From positions 1 through 22,853 of the IMG/VR virus record IMGVR_UViG_3300007516_000166: a stretch of 22,853 nucleotides of DNA. One strand, given 5' to 3'. The notes beneath the pieces are model-generated. The model did not search any database and had not been told where the DNA came from. It was given only the letters and a program-made list of their open reading frames with translations. The DNA is from a virus. The position numbers and the translations under genes are program-made. Shown here piece after piece: positions 1 to 6,939 of this stretch; positions within the stretch are counted from its first letter, which is position 1, and each line of letters begins with the position of its first letter.

Positions 1-1
1 A

Positions 2-82
2 GAAGACGAGGAAGAAGACGAGGAAGAAGACGAGGAAGAAGACGAGGAAGAAGACGAGGAAGAAGACGAGGAAGAAGACGAG
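2..82 (+). repeat. 12-bp tandem repeat encoding Glu/Asp-rich tract
   Basis: Six perfect copies of GAAGAAGACGAG, plus a partial copy at the window edge, are read in frame as repeated Glu-Glu-Asp-Glu. The array continues off the left end, so its true copy number is unknown. Copies are identical at the DNA level, which points to recent expansion by slippage rather than to conserved protein sequence. Confidence 0.95.
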
Positions 83-391
83 GATGCTAATGAATCAGTA
101 TCTAGAATTAAGAAAAACACCTTTATTTTAGAATCATTTGATGATTTTGAAAGAAGAGGAGCTATACATACAAAACCACATAGAAATGATGTTAGTACTA
201 TTGAATTTGACTTTGGTGATGATCACCATGAAGAAGAAGAAGATAATGGAGAATGTTTTGTTACTTGTAAATCATGTGGAGCTAAGAAAGAGGTTGAGGC
301 GGGAGAATATCCAATGGGATTAGACAATGAAGTTAATCCAGAGTCATGGTGGCAAGGAGCTTCTATGGGAATGCAATGTGGATGTAAGTAA
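2..391 (+). CDS. Acidic-repeat protein with C-terminal Cys cluster, 5' partial
   Basis: I do not recognise the family. The frame is open from the window edge, so the start is missing. The visible 129 residues begin with the Glu/Asp repeat, then a short stretch SFDDFERRG that resembles the N-terminal motif of neighbouring small proteins, an acidic EFDFGDDHHEEEEDNG region, and a C-terminal cluster CFVTCKSCG followed by QCGCK that could bind one zinc ion. The stop overlaps the next start by one base (TAATG), so the two are probably translationally coupled. In T4-like phages acidic proteins of this type may sit inside the prohead, but that role is inference. It could equally be a small zinc-ribbon protein with a disordered acidic arm. 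Confidence 0.8.
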   Translation, partial: EDEEEDEEEDEEEDEEEDEEEDEEEDEDANESVSRIKKNTFILESFDDFERRGAIHTKPHRNDVSTIEFDFGDDHHEEEEDNGECFVTCKSCGAKKEVEAGEYPMGLDNEVNPESWWQGASMGMQCGCK

Positions 392-747
392 TGAATAAGA
401 TTAAGAAACATAGAGTAGCAGAAAGTTTCGGTGATTTTATCGGAGCTACTGAAGTAATGCAAAAGGGTAATTCTATACAACCTGCACATTTTGGAGCTAA
501 CCCTGATTCAAATGATGATACTGATCTTCCATTTGAATTTGAAAGACGTCCAGAAATAGGGGGAAATATAGGAAATATCACTTTGTTATTAGATAAGATA
601 CAATCTATTTCAAATGCCGGAATTAATAAATCTAAATTATTAGATAATAAAGGACATAATATTAGTCCATATATTGAAAGACAAATTAATTTAGCATATA
701 AACATTTACGTGAAGGTTATCTTAGGATGATGGACATGAATATATAA
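391..747 (+). CDS. Hypothetical protein, possible prohead-internal protein
   Basis: 118 aa, no family recognised. Residues 10-18 read ESFGDFIGA, close to the SFGDFINES seen at the start of the gene at 2850, which hints at a shared N-terminal targeting motif. The usual Asn-Glu cleavage residues are missing here. The second half (from about residue 60) looks helical: IGNITLLLDKIQSISNAG, then INLAYKHLREGYLRMM. The ATG overlaps the upstream stop by one base and lacks a Shine-Dalgarno sequence. It lies in a plus-strand run of small genes leading to a baseplate gene, so a virion or assembly role is plausible but unproven. Confidence 0.8.
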   Translation: MNKIKKHRVAESFGDFIGATEVMQKGNSIQPAHFGANPDSNDDTDLPFEFERRPEIGGNIGNITLLLDKIQSISNAGINKSKLLDNKGHNISPYIERQINLAYKHLREGYLRMMDMNI

Positions 748-766
748 AAAAACAAATAAATTTATT

Positions 767-1084
767 ATGAAATTATCAATTATTTTATTAACAATATCAA
801 TAGTGGCTGCTTATTATTTTCTAGTTAAGAAAGGAAAGATTGCAGATAAAGATGGAGATTTTATTCCAGATGCAGTAGAAGATGTAGTAGACAATATAAA
901 AGACGAAGTAGCTAACGTTAAAACCGAAGTTAAACGCAGAGCATCTAATATTAAGACTGAAATAAACGATGTTTCAAAAGCAGTAAAGGAAGTAGGTAAT
1001 CAAATGAGTGATGTAGTTGAAGCAGCTAAAGGTAAACAACGAAAAGGTAGAAAACCTGCAGCTAAGAAATCTACTAAGAAGTAA
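767..1084 (+). CDS. Small membrane-anchored, lysine-rich protein
   Basis: 105 aa. Residues 3-19 form a hydrophobic segment (LSIILLTISIVAAYYFL), which I read as one transmembrane helix or an uncleaved signal anchor. Next comes a DKDGDFIPDAVED stretch resembling a calcium-binding type loop, then a long amphipathic helix of repeating Val/Lys/Glu heptads (about residues 40-90), and a strongly basic end (GKQRKGRKPAAKKSTKK). The basic tail could contact DNA or anionic lipid. No enzyme motif is visible. It is the last plus-strand gene before the convergent minus-strand island, and its stop lies three bases from that island's last stop. The A/T-rich leader has no Shine-Dalgarno sequence. Confidence 0.8.
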   Translation: MKLSIILLTISIVAAYYFLVKKGKIADKDGDFIPDAVEDVVDNIKDEVANVKTEVKRRASNIKTEINDVSKAVKEVGNQMSDVVEAAKGKQRKGRKPAAKKSTKK

Positions 1085-1086
1085 TA

Positions 1087-1299
1087 TTACATTAGTTCAT
1101 CTCCCAGATTAGAATATAATATTCGATCATCCCAATTTAATAATACATCAGAAAGCTCGTCACTAATCATGGCGAGCATTTCTATTTTAACGAGAGGTTG
1201 TGATGGTCCCCTTCCAGTTAATATATTTTCTTCTATTAGTTTTACCTTATTAAGGATATCTTTGTGCAATTCAGAAATTACTATTTCACTTTCGTCCAT
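1087..1299 (-). CDS. Hypothetical protein (70 aa), end of GIY-YIG operon
   Basis: Small acidic protein with no recognised family. It reads as mostly helical (SEIVISELHKDILNKVKLIE, then KIEMLAMISDELSDVLLNWD). Its start overlaps the end of the GIY-YIG gene by 19 bases, consistent with co-transcription in the three-gene minus-strand island at 1087-1827. The stop abuts the convergent plus-strand gene. Function unknown; it could be a partner or regulator of the upstream nuclease. Confidence 0.65.
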   Translation of the reverse strand: MDESEIVISELHKDILNKVKLIEENILTGRGPSQPLVKIEMLAMISDELSDVLLNWDDRILYSNLGDELM

Positions 1300-1538
1300 A
1301 ATTCTTTTTTATTTATTTTACTCAATTTCTTTATTTTATATTCTTCTTTAAGTGCTTCTGATTTACAAGTCGTGACATTAGAGTACACTACAACAACTGG
1401 GCCACGTCCTCTTGTATATTTTGCACCCTTACCTGAATTATGCTTCTCGACTCTCCGAGTGAGATCGTTAGTTATCCCAGTATAGTATGTTCCATCACTG
1501 CATTCTAGTATATAGACTAGCCATTGTTTATTCAACAT
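1281..1538 (-). CDS. GIY-YIG nuclease domain protein (YhbQ/UvrC-like)
   Basis: 85 aa, the length of a stand-alone GIY-YIG domain. Residues 8-20 (VYILECSDGTYYT) with G21 form the GIY...YTG core, followed by TNDLTRRVEKHNSGKG (Arg28/Arg29 and His33-Asn34), ARYTR-like KYTRGRGP, and the helix with the catalytic Glu (EALKEEYKIKKL, Glu61 or Glu65). The spacing matches the YhbQ/URI branch rather than I-TevI-type homing enzymes, which add DNA-binding modules. The family cleaves or nicks DNA with a divalent metal. It lies in the middle of a minus-strand island inside a plus-strand block, overlapping both neighbours, which suggests acquisition as a unit. It may process phage DNA, attack host DNA or act as a minimal selfish nuclease; the sequence does not decide. 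Confidence 0.88.
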   Translation of the reverse strand: MLNKQWLVYILECSDGTYYTGITNDLTRRVEKHNSGKGAKYTRGRGPVVVVYSNVTTCKSEALKEEYKIKKLSKINKKELWTKVK

Positions 1539-1827
1539 ATCTAAGATTAGCTCTTAACGTTACGTAGAAACATAAAGTATCAGCGTTAATGTGGTCGGAC
1601 GATCTAACTGCTGCGGATAGATCGTTTTTCAATATAGATTTGACAAATGATCCAGGAAAAGTGTTAATTTCCCAAGTATTCATCATAATGCTAGTTCCAA
1701 TATTAACGATATGCTCAAATGATTCAATATTCATCAAATGTTTTTGTCTAATTAAAGTACTGTTAGTGTTTGCGTATTCCCTAACAGCAGTCTTTATTCT
1801 AGTTTCATGATCTATGTTATATTCCAT
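1528..1827 (-). CDS. Hypothetical protein (99 aa), first gene of GIY-YIG operon
   Basis: No recognised family. It appears soluble and mixed alpha/beta, with no clear motif. Its 3' end overlaps the start of the GIY-YIG gene by 11 bases, so the two are likely co-expressed. A TATAAT hexamer lies about 8 bases upstream of the ATG on the minus strand, which would give an almost leaderless message if it is a real -10 box. It diverges from the plus-strand gene at 1880 across a 52-base A/T-rich gap that probably carries both promoters. Confidence 0.65.
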   Translation of the reverse strand: MEYNIDHETRIKTAVREYANTNSTLIRQKHLMNIESFEHIVNIGTSIMMNTWEINTFPGSFVKSILKNDLSAAVRSSDHINADTLCFYVTLRANLRYVE

Positions 1828-1879
1828 ACTTGTATTATACTAACTTTACTCAAATAAATAAAATAAAATAGATGTTAAT

Positions 1880-2227
1880 ATGCGTTATATAAAATTAGAT
1901 AGATTAAACGAGGATCATGAGAATCAACTGTCTCCTGAATTATTAAGAATGACAATTGGAGAAATGTTGGTTAAAGCTGGAGAATTGGACACCCAAGGAA
2001 ATGCTGAGTATGAGGTTATCGAAGATGCATTAAAAGCAATTAGCGATTATATATTAGGAAACGGATATTCAAATGACGAGGTTAATTTTACACCAGGAGA
2101 TGGTGTTGAAGCTCCGGATGAACAAAAAGAAATAATATCAGATGAAGAGGAAGTTCCTACGTTTGATCAGGTCGCAGGTGGCAATACTGGTAAAACTAGT
2201 GGAGCTGTGGACGATTTTGAATTTTAA
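1880..2227 (+). CDS. Acidic hypothetical protein with N-terminal LNE motif
   Basis: 115 aa, no family recognised. The start MRYIKLDRLNEDHE resembles the N-termini of several small neighbours (basic residue, hydrophobic spacing, then Leu/Ile-Asn-Glu), which I interpret as a possible capsid-targeting or protease-cleavage peptide. Residues 20-60 are helical (ELLRMTIGEMLVKAGELD). The C-terminal 50 residues are acidic and low in complexity (DEQKEIISDEEEVPTFDQ) and end in DDFEF. The stop is one base from the next start. A virion-internal or scaffolding role fits the context but is inference. Confidence 0.8.
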   Translation: MRYIKLDRLNEDHENQLSPELLRMTIGEMLVKAGELDTQGNAEYEVIEDALKAISDYILGNGYSNDEVNFTPGDGVEAPDEQKEIISDEEEVPTFDQVAGGNTGKTSGAVDDFEF

Positions 2228-2228
2228 T

Positions 2229-2570
2229 ATGAATATAAAGAAATTTAACGTATTTATAAACGAAGGTATCGGTGCTATTACAATGAATAGAACACCAGTT
2301 GATAAACTAAATAATCCAAACCATAATATAGCGCAGTCTAGGCCTATACCAATGGGAGGTTCTAGCCATATGCCCGCACAATGGGGTAGAGGTCCAGGTA
2401 CTGCACAAGGTTCTAGATATGGTAGTAATCCTACTATTAAAAGTAGAGCAATGACATATAGTGAATTTATTAAAAACTATAATACATCTAAAGAATCTAC
2501 AGATGATACCGAGTGCTCAGATTGTGATTTAGCTGATGATAAAATAACGAATAACAATGGGACATATTGA
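2229..2570 (+). CDS. Putative internal head protein with FINE|G motif
   Basis: 113 aa. The ATG at 2229, one base after the upstream stop, is preferred over an in-frame start at 2142. The longer form would add 29 residues read through the coding region of the previous gene and would bury the N-terminal motif. From 2229 the protein begins MNIKKFNVFINEGIGA, very close to the T4 internal-protein leader MKTYQEFIAEA, with Ile-Asn-Glu|Gly fitting the gp21 prohead-protease rule (Leu/Ile-x-Glu). The middle is Gly/Pro/Ser-rich and probably disordered. A second similar segment, MTYSEFIKNYN, lies near residue 80, and a CSDCD pair lies near the C-terminus. The gene overlaps the next by 14 bases. Confidence 0.8.
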   Translation: MNIKKFNVFINEGIGAITMNRTPVDKLNNPNHNIAQSRPIPMGGSSHMPAQWGRGPGTAQGSRYGSNPTIKSRAMTYSEFIKNYNTSKESTDDTECSDCDLADDKITNNNGTY

Positions 2571-2850
2571 TAATTTTAAAAAATGGGGTAACAAGGTAAT
2601 TAACTATATAGAAGAACAAGAAGGAGCTCGTGATATAATGAGTGTTCCGGATGAATTCAAAGCTGAGAACGACGTAATAACACAGCATAGAAATTCTATA
2701 GTTCAGATAGAGACTAATCTTGCTACTCAGAAAAAACAACTAAATGACCTAGTTACAGCACTACAAGGTAAAATAGCCGCGAAGAATTCAGTAGACGCAA
2801 ATGCAGTAAAGACTGCTCCTGCTCCTGCTATGGTTCCACCTACTGTATAA
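2557..2850 (+). CDS. Small coiled-coil protein
   Basis: 97 aa, no family recognised. Residues 45-75 (NSIVQIETNLATQKKQLNDL) look like a short coiled coil, and the C-terminus is an Ala/Pro-rich linker (APAPAMVPP). The N-terminus MGHIDNFKKWGNKVINYIEE is only loosely like the capsid-targeting motif of its neighbours. It overlaps the previous gene by 14 bases and the next by one (TAATG), so it is embedded in a coupled run. A small virion or assembly protein is the likeliest role. Confidence 0.75.
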   Translation: MGHIDNFKKWGNKVINYIEEQEGARDIMSVPDEFKAENDVITQHRNSIVQIETNLATQKKQLNDLVTALQGKIAAKNSVDANAVKTAPAPAMVPPTV

Positions 2851-3491
2851 TGAAGAATATTAAAGCAAAATCATTTGGAGATTTTATAAATGAATCAGAA
2901 TCAATTAATGATAAAGCGGAATTACTTGCTAGTAAAATCAAAGATGCGATAAATGAAGTAGATGATAGTTTAAGTTATGAAGACTTAGCTAAGGCTATCG
3001 CTATTGTGCTTAACGATTCATACGGAAGCCATAATACAGTACCATTTTTAGATGTACTTACTGATAATGTTGATGGTGGAGACATAAACGAGGCAGAGCA
3101 AAAAGTAGTTTATAATACTAATTTTACTGGGATGGTACAGGGTGCAGTTGGAAGTATTCATAGCCAGGTTATGGCAATTGCTAAATCAATGGCGGATGAA
3201 AAGGAAGCACGTAATCCGCATAGATATAAAGTTGCGGATAAAACATCTGGAGTAGAAGAAGTAGATATAACAAGAGCATTAAATCTTATTTTTCATAGTG
3301 ATTGGAAGAATATGATAAAGGGACATCATGTTCATCAATGGGCTAAATCATGTATAGATAGAGCAACTAAACACGATGAACGATCAAATAAGAAAAATCA
3401 AAGAGCTATTAGAACTCAAAGTGGACAACAACTCGATAACTACAAAGTAGACTTAGGAACACAGGGACATAGTAGAGATCTTGGACATTAA
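2850..3491 (+). CDS. Putative prohead-packaged protein with FINE|S motif
   Basis: 213 aa, family unknown. It starts MKNIKAKSFGDFINESES. Phe-Ile-Asn-Glu|Ser resembles a capsid-targeting peptide with a gp21-type cleavage point after Glu. The body contains an acidic helical region (residues 20-70), then VYNTNFTGMVQGAVGSIHSQ and an Arg/Lys/His-rich C-terminal third (HHVHQWAKSCIDRATKHDE, then KKNQRAIRTQSGQQLDNYK) that could bind nucleic acid. No catalytic motif is evident. The ATG overlaps the previous stop by one base. Packaging with the DNA is inferred from the N-terminus and basic tail. Confidence 0.8.
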   Translation: MKNIKAKSFGDFINESESINDKAELLASKIKDAINEVDDSLSYEDLAKAIAIVLNDSYGSHNTVPFLDVLTDNVDGGDINEAEQKVVYNTNFTGMVQGAVGSIHSQVMAIAKSMADEKEARNPHRYKVADKTSGVEEVDITRALNLIFHSDWKNMIKGHHVHQWAKSCIDRATKHDERSNKKNQRAIRTQSGQQLDNYKVDLGTQGHSRDLGH

Positions 3492-3509
3492 GAAAATTAA
3501 TAAACTAAT

Positions 3510-4244
3510 ATGAGCGAAGCAGAATTAATTGCAGATATAAATGATGAGATTACATACTCTGGAATGTTACCATATTCTCTTCCAGATAAGGAGATAAAAC
3601 GTATTCTTGCGATTGATGCGGCGTATTTCTATGACAACTGGAGATATGCAATTGAATCTAAATATTTGTTACTACCAAAGTCGTTGTTTAAAACACCAGC
3701 CTTTAAAAACGGTAGACAAATACTATTACCAGACTGCGTACAATTTATGGTTGAACTAAAGGAAGCGAAAGGTGGATCAATATTTGCGTCAATTGATAGA
3801 GATTTCTCAGAAGGTAAATTCATGGGATCTGAAATATTTCTTACTCCATTCATGGGAGAGTCTATTATGTATAGAACAATCATGTTTTCATTCCTAGATT
3901 TAACCAAAGGGATGATATTAGATACTATTGCATATGACTACAATAAAAATACAAAGCTATTAGGAGTTGTCGGAAGAACACCTAAGGCTGATGCAGTAGC
4001 TAAAGTATTTAAGAAGATTGAGATTGATAAATTATATAACGATGAATTATATCAGCGTCACGTCAGAGCACACGCTAAAGTTAGACTATCACATATGTTG
4101 CAAACATTTAACTATCAACTTCCAGGAGATGTTACAATTAATTATCAAAACATGGTAGCAACAGCAGAGAAAGAAATGGAAGAAGTAAAGACTATGATAA
4201 AGGGAGAATCCACTACCGATTGGATGTTCCTCGTTCACCAATAA
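3510..4244 (+). CDS. Putative virion structural protein (neck/connector type)
   Basis: 244 aa, with the look of a conserved phage structural protein. It starts with the acidic helix MSEAELIADINDEITYSGML, followed by aromatic/Pro-rich stretches (AAYFYDNWRYAIESKYLLLP), a beta-rich middle and a C-terminal helical part ending TTDWMFLVHQ. I recall similar proteins annotated only as structural in large myoviruses but cannot assign a T4 counterpart; it is not obviously gp13, gp14 or gp15. It is larger than its neighbours, lacks the FINE motif and sits two genes upstream of the gp25-like wedge gene, which supports a head-tail or baseplate role. The leader has no Shine-Dalgarno sequence. Confidence 0.75.
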   Translation: MSEAELIADINDEITYSGMLPYSLPDKEIKRILAIDAAYFYDNWRYAIESKYLLLPKSLFKTPAFKNGRQILLPDCVQFMVELKEAKGGSIFASIDRDFSEGKFMGSEIFLTPFMGESIMYRTIMFSFLDLTKGMILDTIAYDYNKNTKLLGVVGRTPKADAVAKVFKKIEIDKLYNDELYQRHVRAHAKVRLSHMLQTFNYQLPGDVTINYQNMVATAEKEMEEVKTMIKGESTTDWMFLVHQ

Positions 4245-4259
4245 AATAAATAATATTAT

Positions 4260-4796
4260 ATGAAACGCAATATACAGACATACATTGAATTTATCAACGA
4301 AGCAAAGGAGAAAAAAGAGAAGTTTTCTGATATGCATGATAATTACATTGATACAGATTATCAATCAAGTCTGCGCGATAATCCGCAGCGATATAGAAAT
4401 GATAAATCAGGGTTAGCATTAAACATGCTTAAGTTTATATATTCAGCTGGAGAAAAAGGAAGAAAGCACGGTGAAGTACAGCGATTTTTCTATGAACATG
4501 GAGGAAAAGAAAGATCTAGAACAGATTACACACTAGATAAGACGACAAATCAGGATGCTAGAGTGACTACGAGAAGAGGATTCGACTCAGTTAAAGATAG
4601 AGGAATGGGATCTACTATGCTTAGTGGGGGAGATTATTGGGGAAGACAAACCGGTATATTAAATGCACATTGTGAAAAGAACGATAGTGGAAGATGGGTA
4701 TTAACAGATAGTAAATTGAAAAGTATGTTAGATTGGACTGATGCTCTAGATGGAGCGTCAGACAATGATTTAGAAGTTATGAAAAATTTATTTTAA
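4260..4796 (+). CDS. Putative internal head protein with T4 IP-like targeting peptide
   Basis: 178 aa. The start MKRNIQTYIEFINEAKE is the best match in the window to the T4 IPI/IPII/IPIII leader MKTYQEFIAEA: Thr-Tyr-x-Glu-Phe-Ile-x-Glu-Ala is shared. In T4 that leader targets the protein into the prohead and is removed by gp21 after Glu, and the mature protein is injected with the DNA. The rest is basic and polar (KSGLALNMLKFIYSAGEKGR, then ERSRTDYTLDKTTNQDARVT), ends with an acidic helix, and shows no known enzyme motif. It sits one base before the gp25-like gene. I infer a prohead-packaged, possibly injected protein. Confidence 0.8.
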   Translation: MKRNIQTYIEFINEAKEKKEKFSDMHDNYIDTDYQSSLRDNPQRYRNDKSGLALNMLKFIYSAGEKGRKHGEVQRFFYEHGGKERSRTDYTLDKTTNQDARVTTRRGFDSVKDRGMGSTMLSGGDYWGRQTGILNAHCEKNDSGRWVLTDSKLKSMLDWTDALDGASDNDLEVMKNLF

Positions 4797-4797
4797 T

Positions 4798-5175
4798 ATG
4801 GCAGATATCAGAGATTTTTATATGAGAGCAGACGGAGACCCTAAATATAGACCAGATCAAGTAGAAGTATACGACGAGATTGAAGCTAGTATAAATCAGG
4901 TCAAGATGACATTACTCACTAACAAGGGAGAAGTACTAGGAGAGCCAAGTTTTGGAGTTCAAGTAGAACAGTATTTATTTGAGTTTGAATTAGATCCATT
5001 TAAACTATCAGAGGATGCTAATAATCAGATTCAAAAATACGTAGGTGAAGCTAAAAAGAGAAAGATTCATGCAACTCCTATGTATATAACAGATAAACGT
5101 GATAGAAAGGTCTATGTATTACAAATAAACATAGACGGAAGACGATCTCCGTTTGCAGTATTATATGATAATTAA
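4798..5175 (+). CDS. gp25: Baseplate wedge protein, GPW/gp25 family
   Basis: 125 aa, close to T4 gp25 (132 aa). The family signature is clear: a helix ending in INQVKMTLLTNKGEVLGEP, then FGVQVEQYLFEFELDP, then a helix (SEDANNQIQKYVGEAKKRKI) and a final beta hairpin (VYVLQINIDGRRSP). The family forms part of the contractile baseplate wedge near the sheath start and is shared with type VI secretion TssE. It is the last plus-strand gene before a strong palindromic terminator. One base separates it from the preceding gene, so they are co-transcribed. Confidence 0.88.
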   Translation: MADIRDFYMRADGDPKYRPDQVEVYDEIEASINQVKMTLLTNKGEVLGEPSFGVQVEQYLFEFELDPFKLSEDANNQIQKYVGEAKKRKIHATPMYITDKRDRKVYVLQINIDGRRSPFAVLYDN

Positions 5176-5184
5176 ATAATATAT

Positions 5185-5228
5185 ACACATAAAAAAAGCC
5201 GACGATATCGTCGGCTTTTTTTATGTGT
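5185..5228. terminator. Perfect 44-nt palindrome, bidirectional terminator
   Basis: The stretch is its own reverse complement over all 44 bases, centred between 5206 and 5207. It has a GC-rich core (GCCGACGATATCGTCGGC) flanked by A7 and T7 runs, so both strands give a hairpin followed by a U-tract. It lies exactly between the convergent gp25-like and portal genes and should end both transcripts. Confidence 0.93.
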
Positions 5229-5237
5229 TAATTATGA

Positions 5238-6938
5238 TTATAGACTACCAGCTGCTCCGGTTTCTCCGCCTTCGATTGTTTCTCCGCCACCCCCTTCGGC
5301 CTCTCCCGCAGTAGCCATCGGAGCAGCTCCACCAGTTGCCGCCATCCCAGCAGCAGCTGCTTCATTTCCTTTGATTATTACATCCTGTTCCATTTCAAAC
5401 CATTTTTTATTAGCTTCAATTTCATCGTTAGTCATCCTAAGTTCTTTCCTAATTAAATATTCAGTGGAGAAGTAAGGTGTGCCATCGTCTCTAAGTACTC
5501 CTTTCTTAGCAGTGAATGATGCAATACGTTTAGCTTCTAATTCATTCTCTTTCATTTCTTCGAAAACATTATCGTTGTGATAATTTATTCCGATAGCATT
5601 TTTGAACTTATAATCATCCTTTAGTGATGGAAAATCTAAGCACATTTGAAGGTGCCATGGTTTTACCATTAATTCAGAGAAGGCAGAACGTAATCTTTTA
5701 ATAAACTTTTGATATCGAACTTCCTCTCTAGTAATACCTTCAGCATTTAATGTAAATGCTCCCATTCCAGATTGACCTTCCCATCTAGAATACGGAATCT
5801 TAGAATCCATTTTCAACTTCTTAGTGAAATATCCAAGTAATTCAGAATTTGATAAATTCGGACCGGGATATGATAATGCTTCGATTGATATTCCTTCTCC
5901 TCTATCATTAACAGGAGTAACATAATTCTTATAGAATAATATATTAGGTTTACCGTCTACTGTTAATTCTCCGGTATCTCCATTGAAAAATACATCCTCT
6001 TTTAAAAGATTCATAAATTCCTTAACATCTTCTTGTGCCTTTTGAAAAGATTTAGATCCGGTTGGAACTTTCGTCTGTAATCTAATTGGTGCATTCATAA
6101 CATGCCATATTACTTTACTATGTTCTAGTACTCTTAATAGGTTAAATGACCTAATTAAACGTTCAACAAATGATATTCTCTTTGTTTTAAAGTGATTAGC
6201 ATATGATATGTAAATAACCTGTGAATCAGATAATGTCCTAGTTCCTCCAGTAGACGGATCATACTGAGTCCACTGTAAATACATTTTCCCCTTGGCATCT
6301 TTGTTTAATTGGGGTGCAATTGATGCTGGATCTAATTCTTTGAAACCGATTATCTTTTTAGGTTTTTCAGGATTGTCATAAATTATTTCAAAACTTAAAT
6401 GACCTTCTATAAGAAATTGATATGAATATTGCCAAGCTGCTATACCTTCAGCAAACCCCCATGTGTTATACATTTCCTCGAAGGTAGATTGATACTTTTT
6501 AACAATATTATCTTGATAATTTAATCTCTCGGTTTTATTAGAACCCTGAAACATAATTTTACCAGTAAGATCATTAGCGTGACAAAATCTATTTTCATCA
6601 CTATATACAACCATATCATCGGCTATCGTATCTAGGATAAATTCTATTTCACCATTAGATGCAATATCTCTTAACCTTTCTCGCTTAACTGAGTAATCCA
6701 ACTGAAAGAATGCTATCGCTTTAGTTCTTAATTGCGACGTAGTATCCGCTAGCGCCATTGAGAATTTTAACAACTCATTATTTCCGTTACTTTGAGTTCT
6801 CGATGCCAATTGACTTTCGATGAATCCTATTGCTTTTGAATTCTTAAGTAATAGATCCTCGTATCGAGTTCCAAATTTACTTAAGTTTGATAGTGCGGTA
6901 CTTGTACCTCCACTTCTATTGTCTCCAAATCCTGCCAT
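5238..6938 (-). CDS. gp20: Portal protein, gp20-like
   Basis: 566 aa, slightly longer than T4 gp20 (524 aa). The conserved middle and C-terminal parts match the T4-type portal: a region around FNLLRVLEHSKVIWHVMNAP, then FFNGDTGELTVDGKPN (T4: YDTQTGQVKN), EALSYPGPNLSNSELLGYF, KIPYSRWEGQ, and ITREEVRYQKFIKRLRSAF (T4: ITRDELSFTKFVKRLQ). The portal forms the dodecameric ring at the special vertex through which DNA is packaged and ejected. The last roughly 35 residues are a Gly/Ala/Glu-rich tail not typical of T4 gp20. The gene is last in the minus-strand block with the 218-aa gene and gp4, one base after the former, and ends at the palindromic terminator. Confidence 0.93.
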   Translation of the reverse strand: MAGFGDNRSGGTSTALSNLSKFGTRYEDLLLKNSKAIGFIESQLASRTQSNGNNELLKFSMALADTTSQLRTKAIAFFQLDYSVKRERLRDIASNGEIEFILDTIADDMVVYSDENRFCHANDLTGKIMFQGSNKTERLNYQDNIVKKYQSTFEEMYNTWGFAEGIAAWQYSYQFLIEGHLSFEIIYDNPEKPKKIIGFKELDPASIAPQLNKDAKGKMYLQWTQYDPSTGGTRTLSDSQVIYISYANHFKTKRISFVERLIRSFNLLRVLEHSKVIWHVMNAPIRLQTKVPTGSKSFQKAQEDVKEFMNLLKEDVFFNGDTGELTVDGKPNILFYKNYVTPVNDRGEGISIEALSYPGPNLSNSELLGYFTKKLKMDSKIPYSRWEGQSGMGAFTLNAEGITREEVRYQKFIKRLRSAFSELMVKPWHLQMCLDFPSLKDDYKFKNAIGINYHNDNVFEEMKENELEAKRIASFTAKKGVLRDDGTPYFSTEYLIRKELRMTNDEIEANKKWFEMEQDVIIKGNEAAAAGMAATGGAAPMATAGEAEGGGGETIEGGETGAAGSL

Positions 6939-6939
6939 A

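Noticed and set aside
2-82. CRISPR or iteron array
   Set aside because: The 12-bp units have no spacers and are in frame within an open coding sequence, encoding an acidic tract.
2142-2228. Upstream in-frame start for the FINE|G protein
   Set aside because: It lies inside the previous gene in another frame and would bury the conserved N-terminal leader, which begins exactly at ATG 2229.
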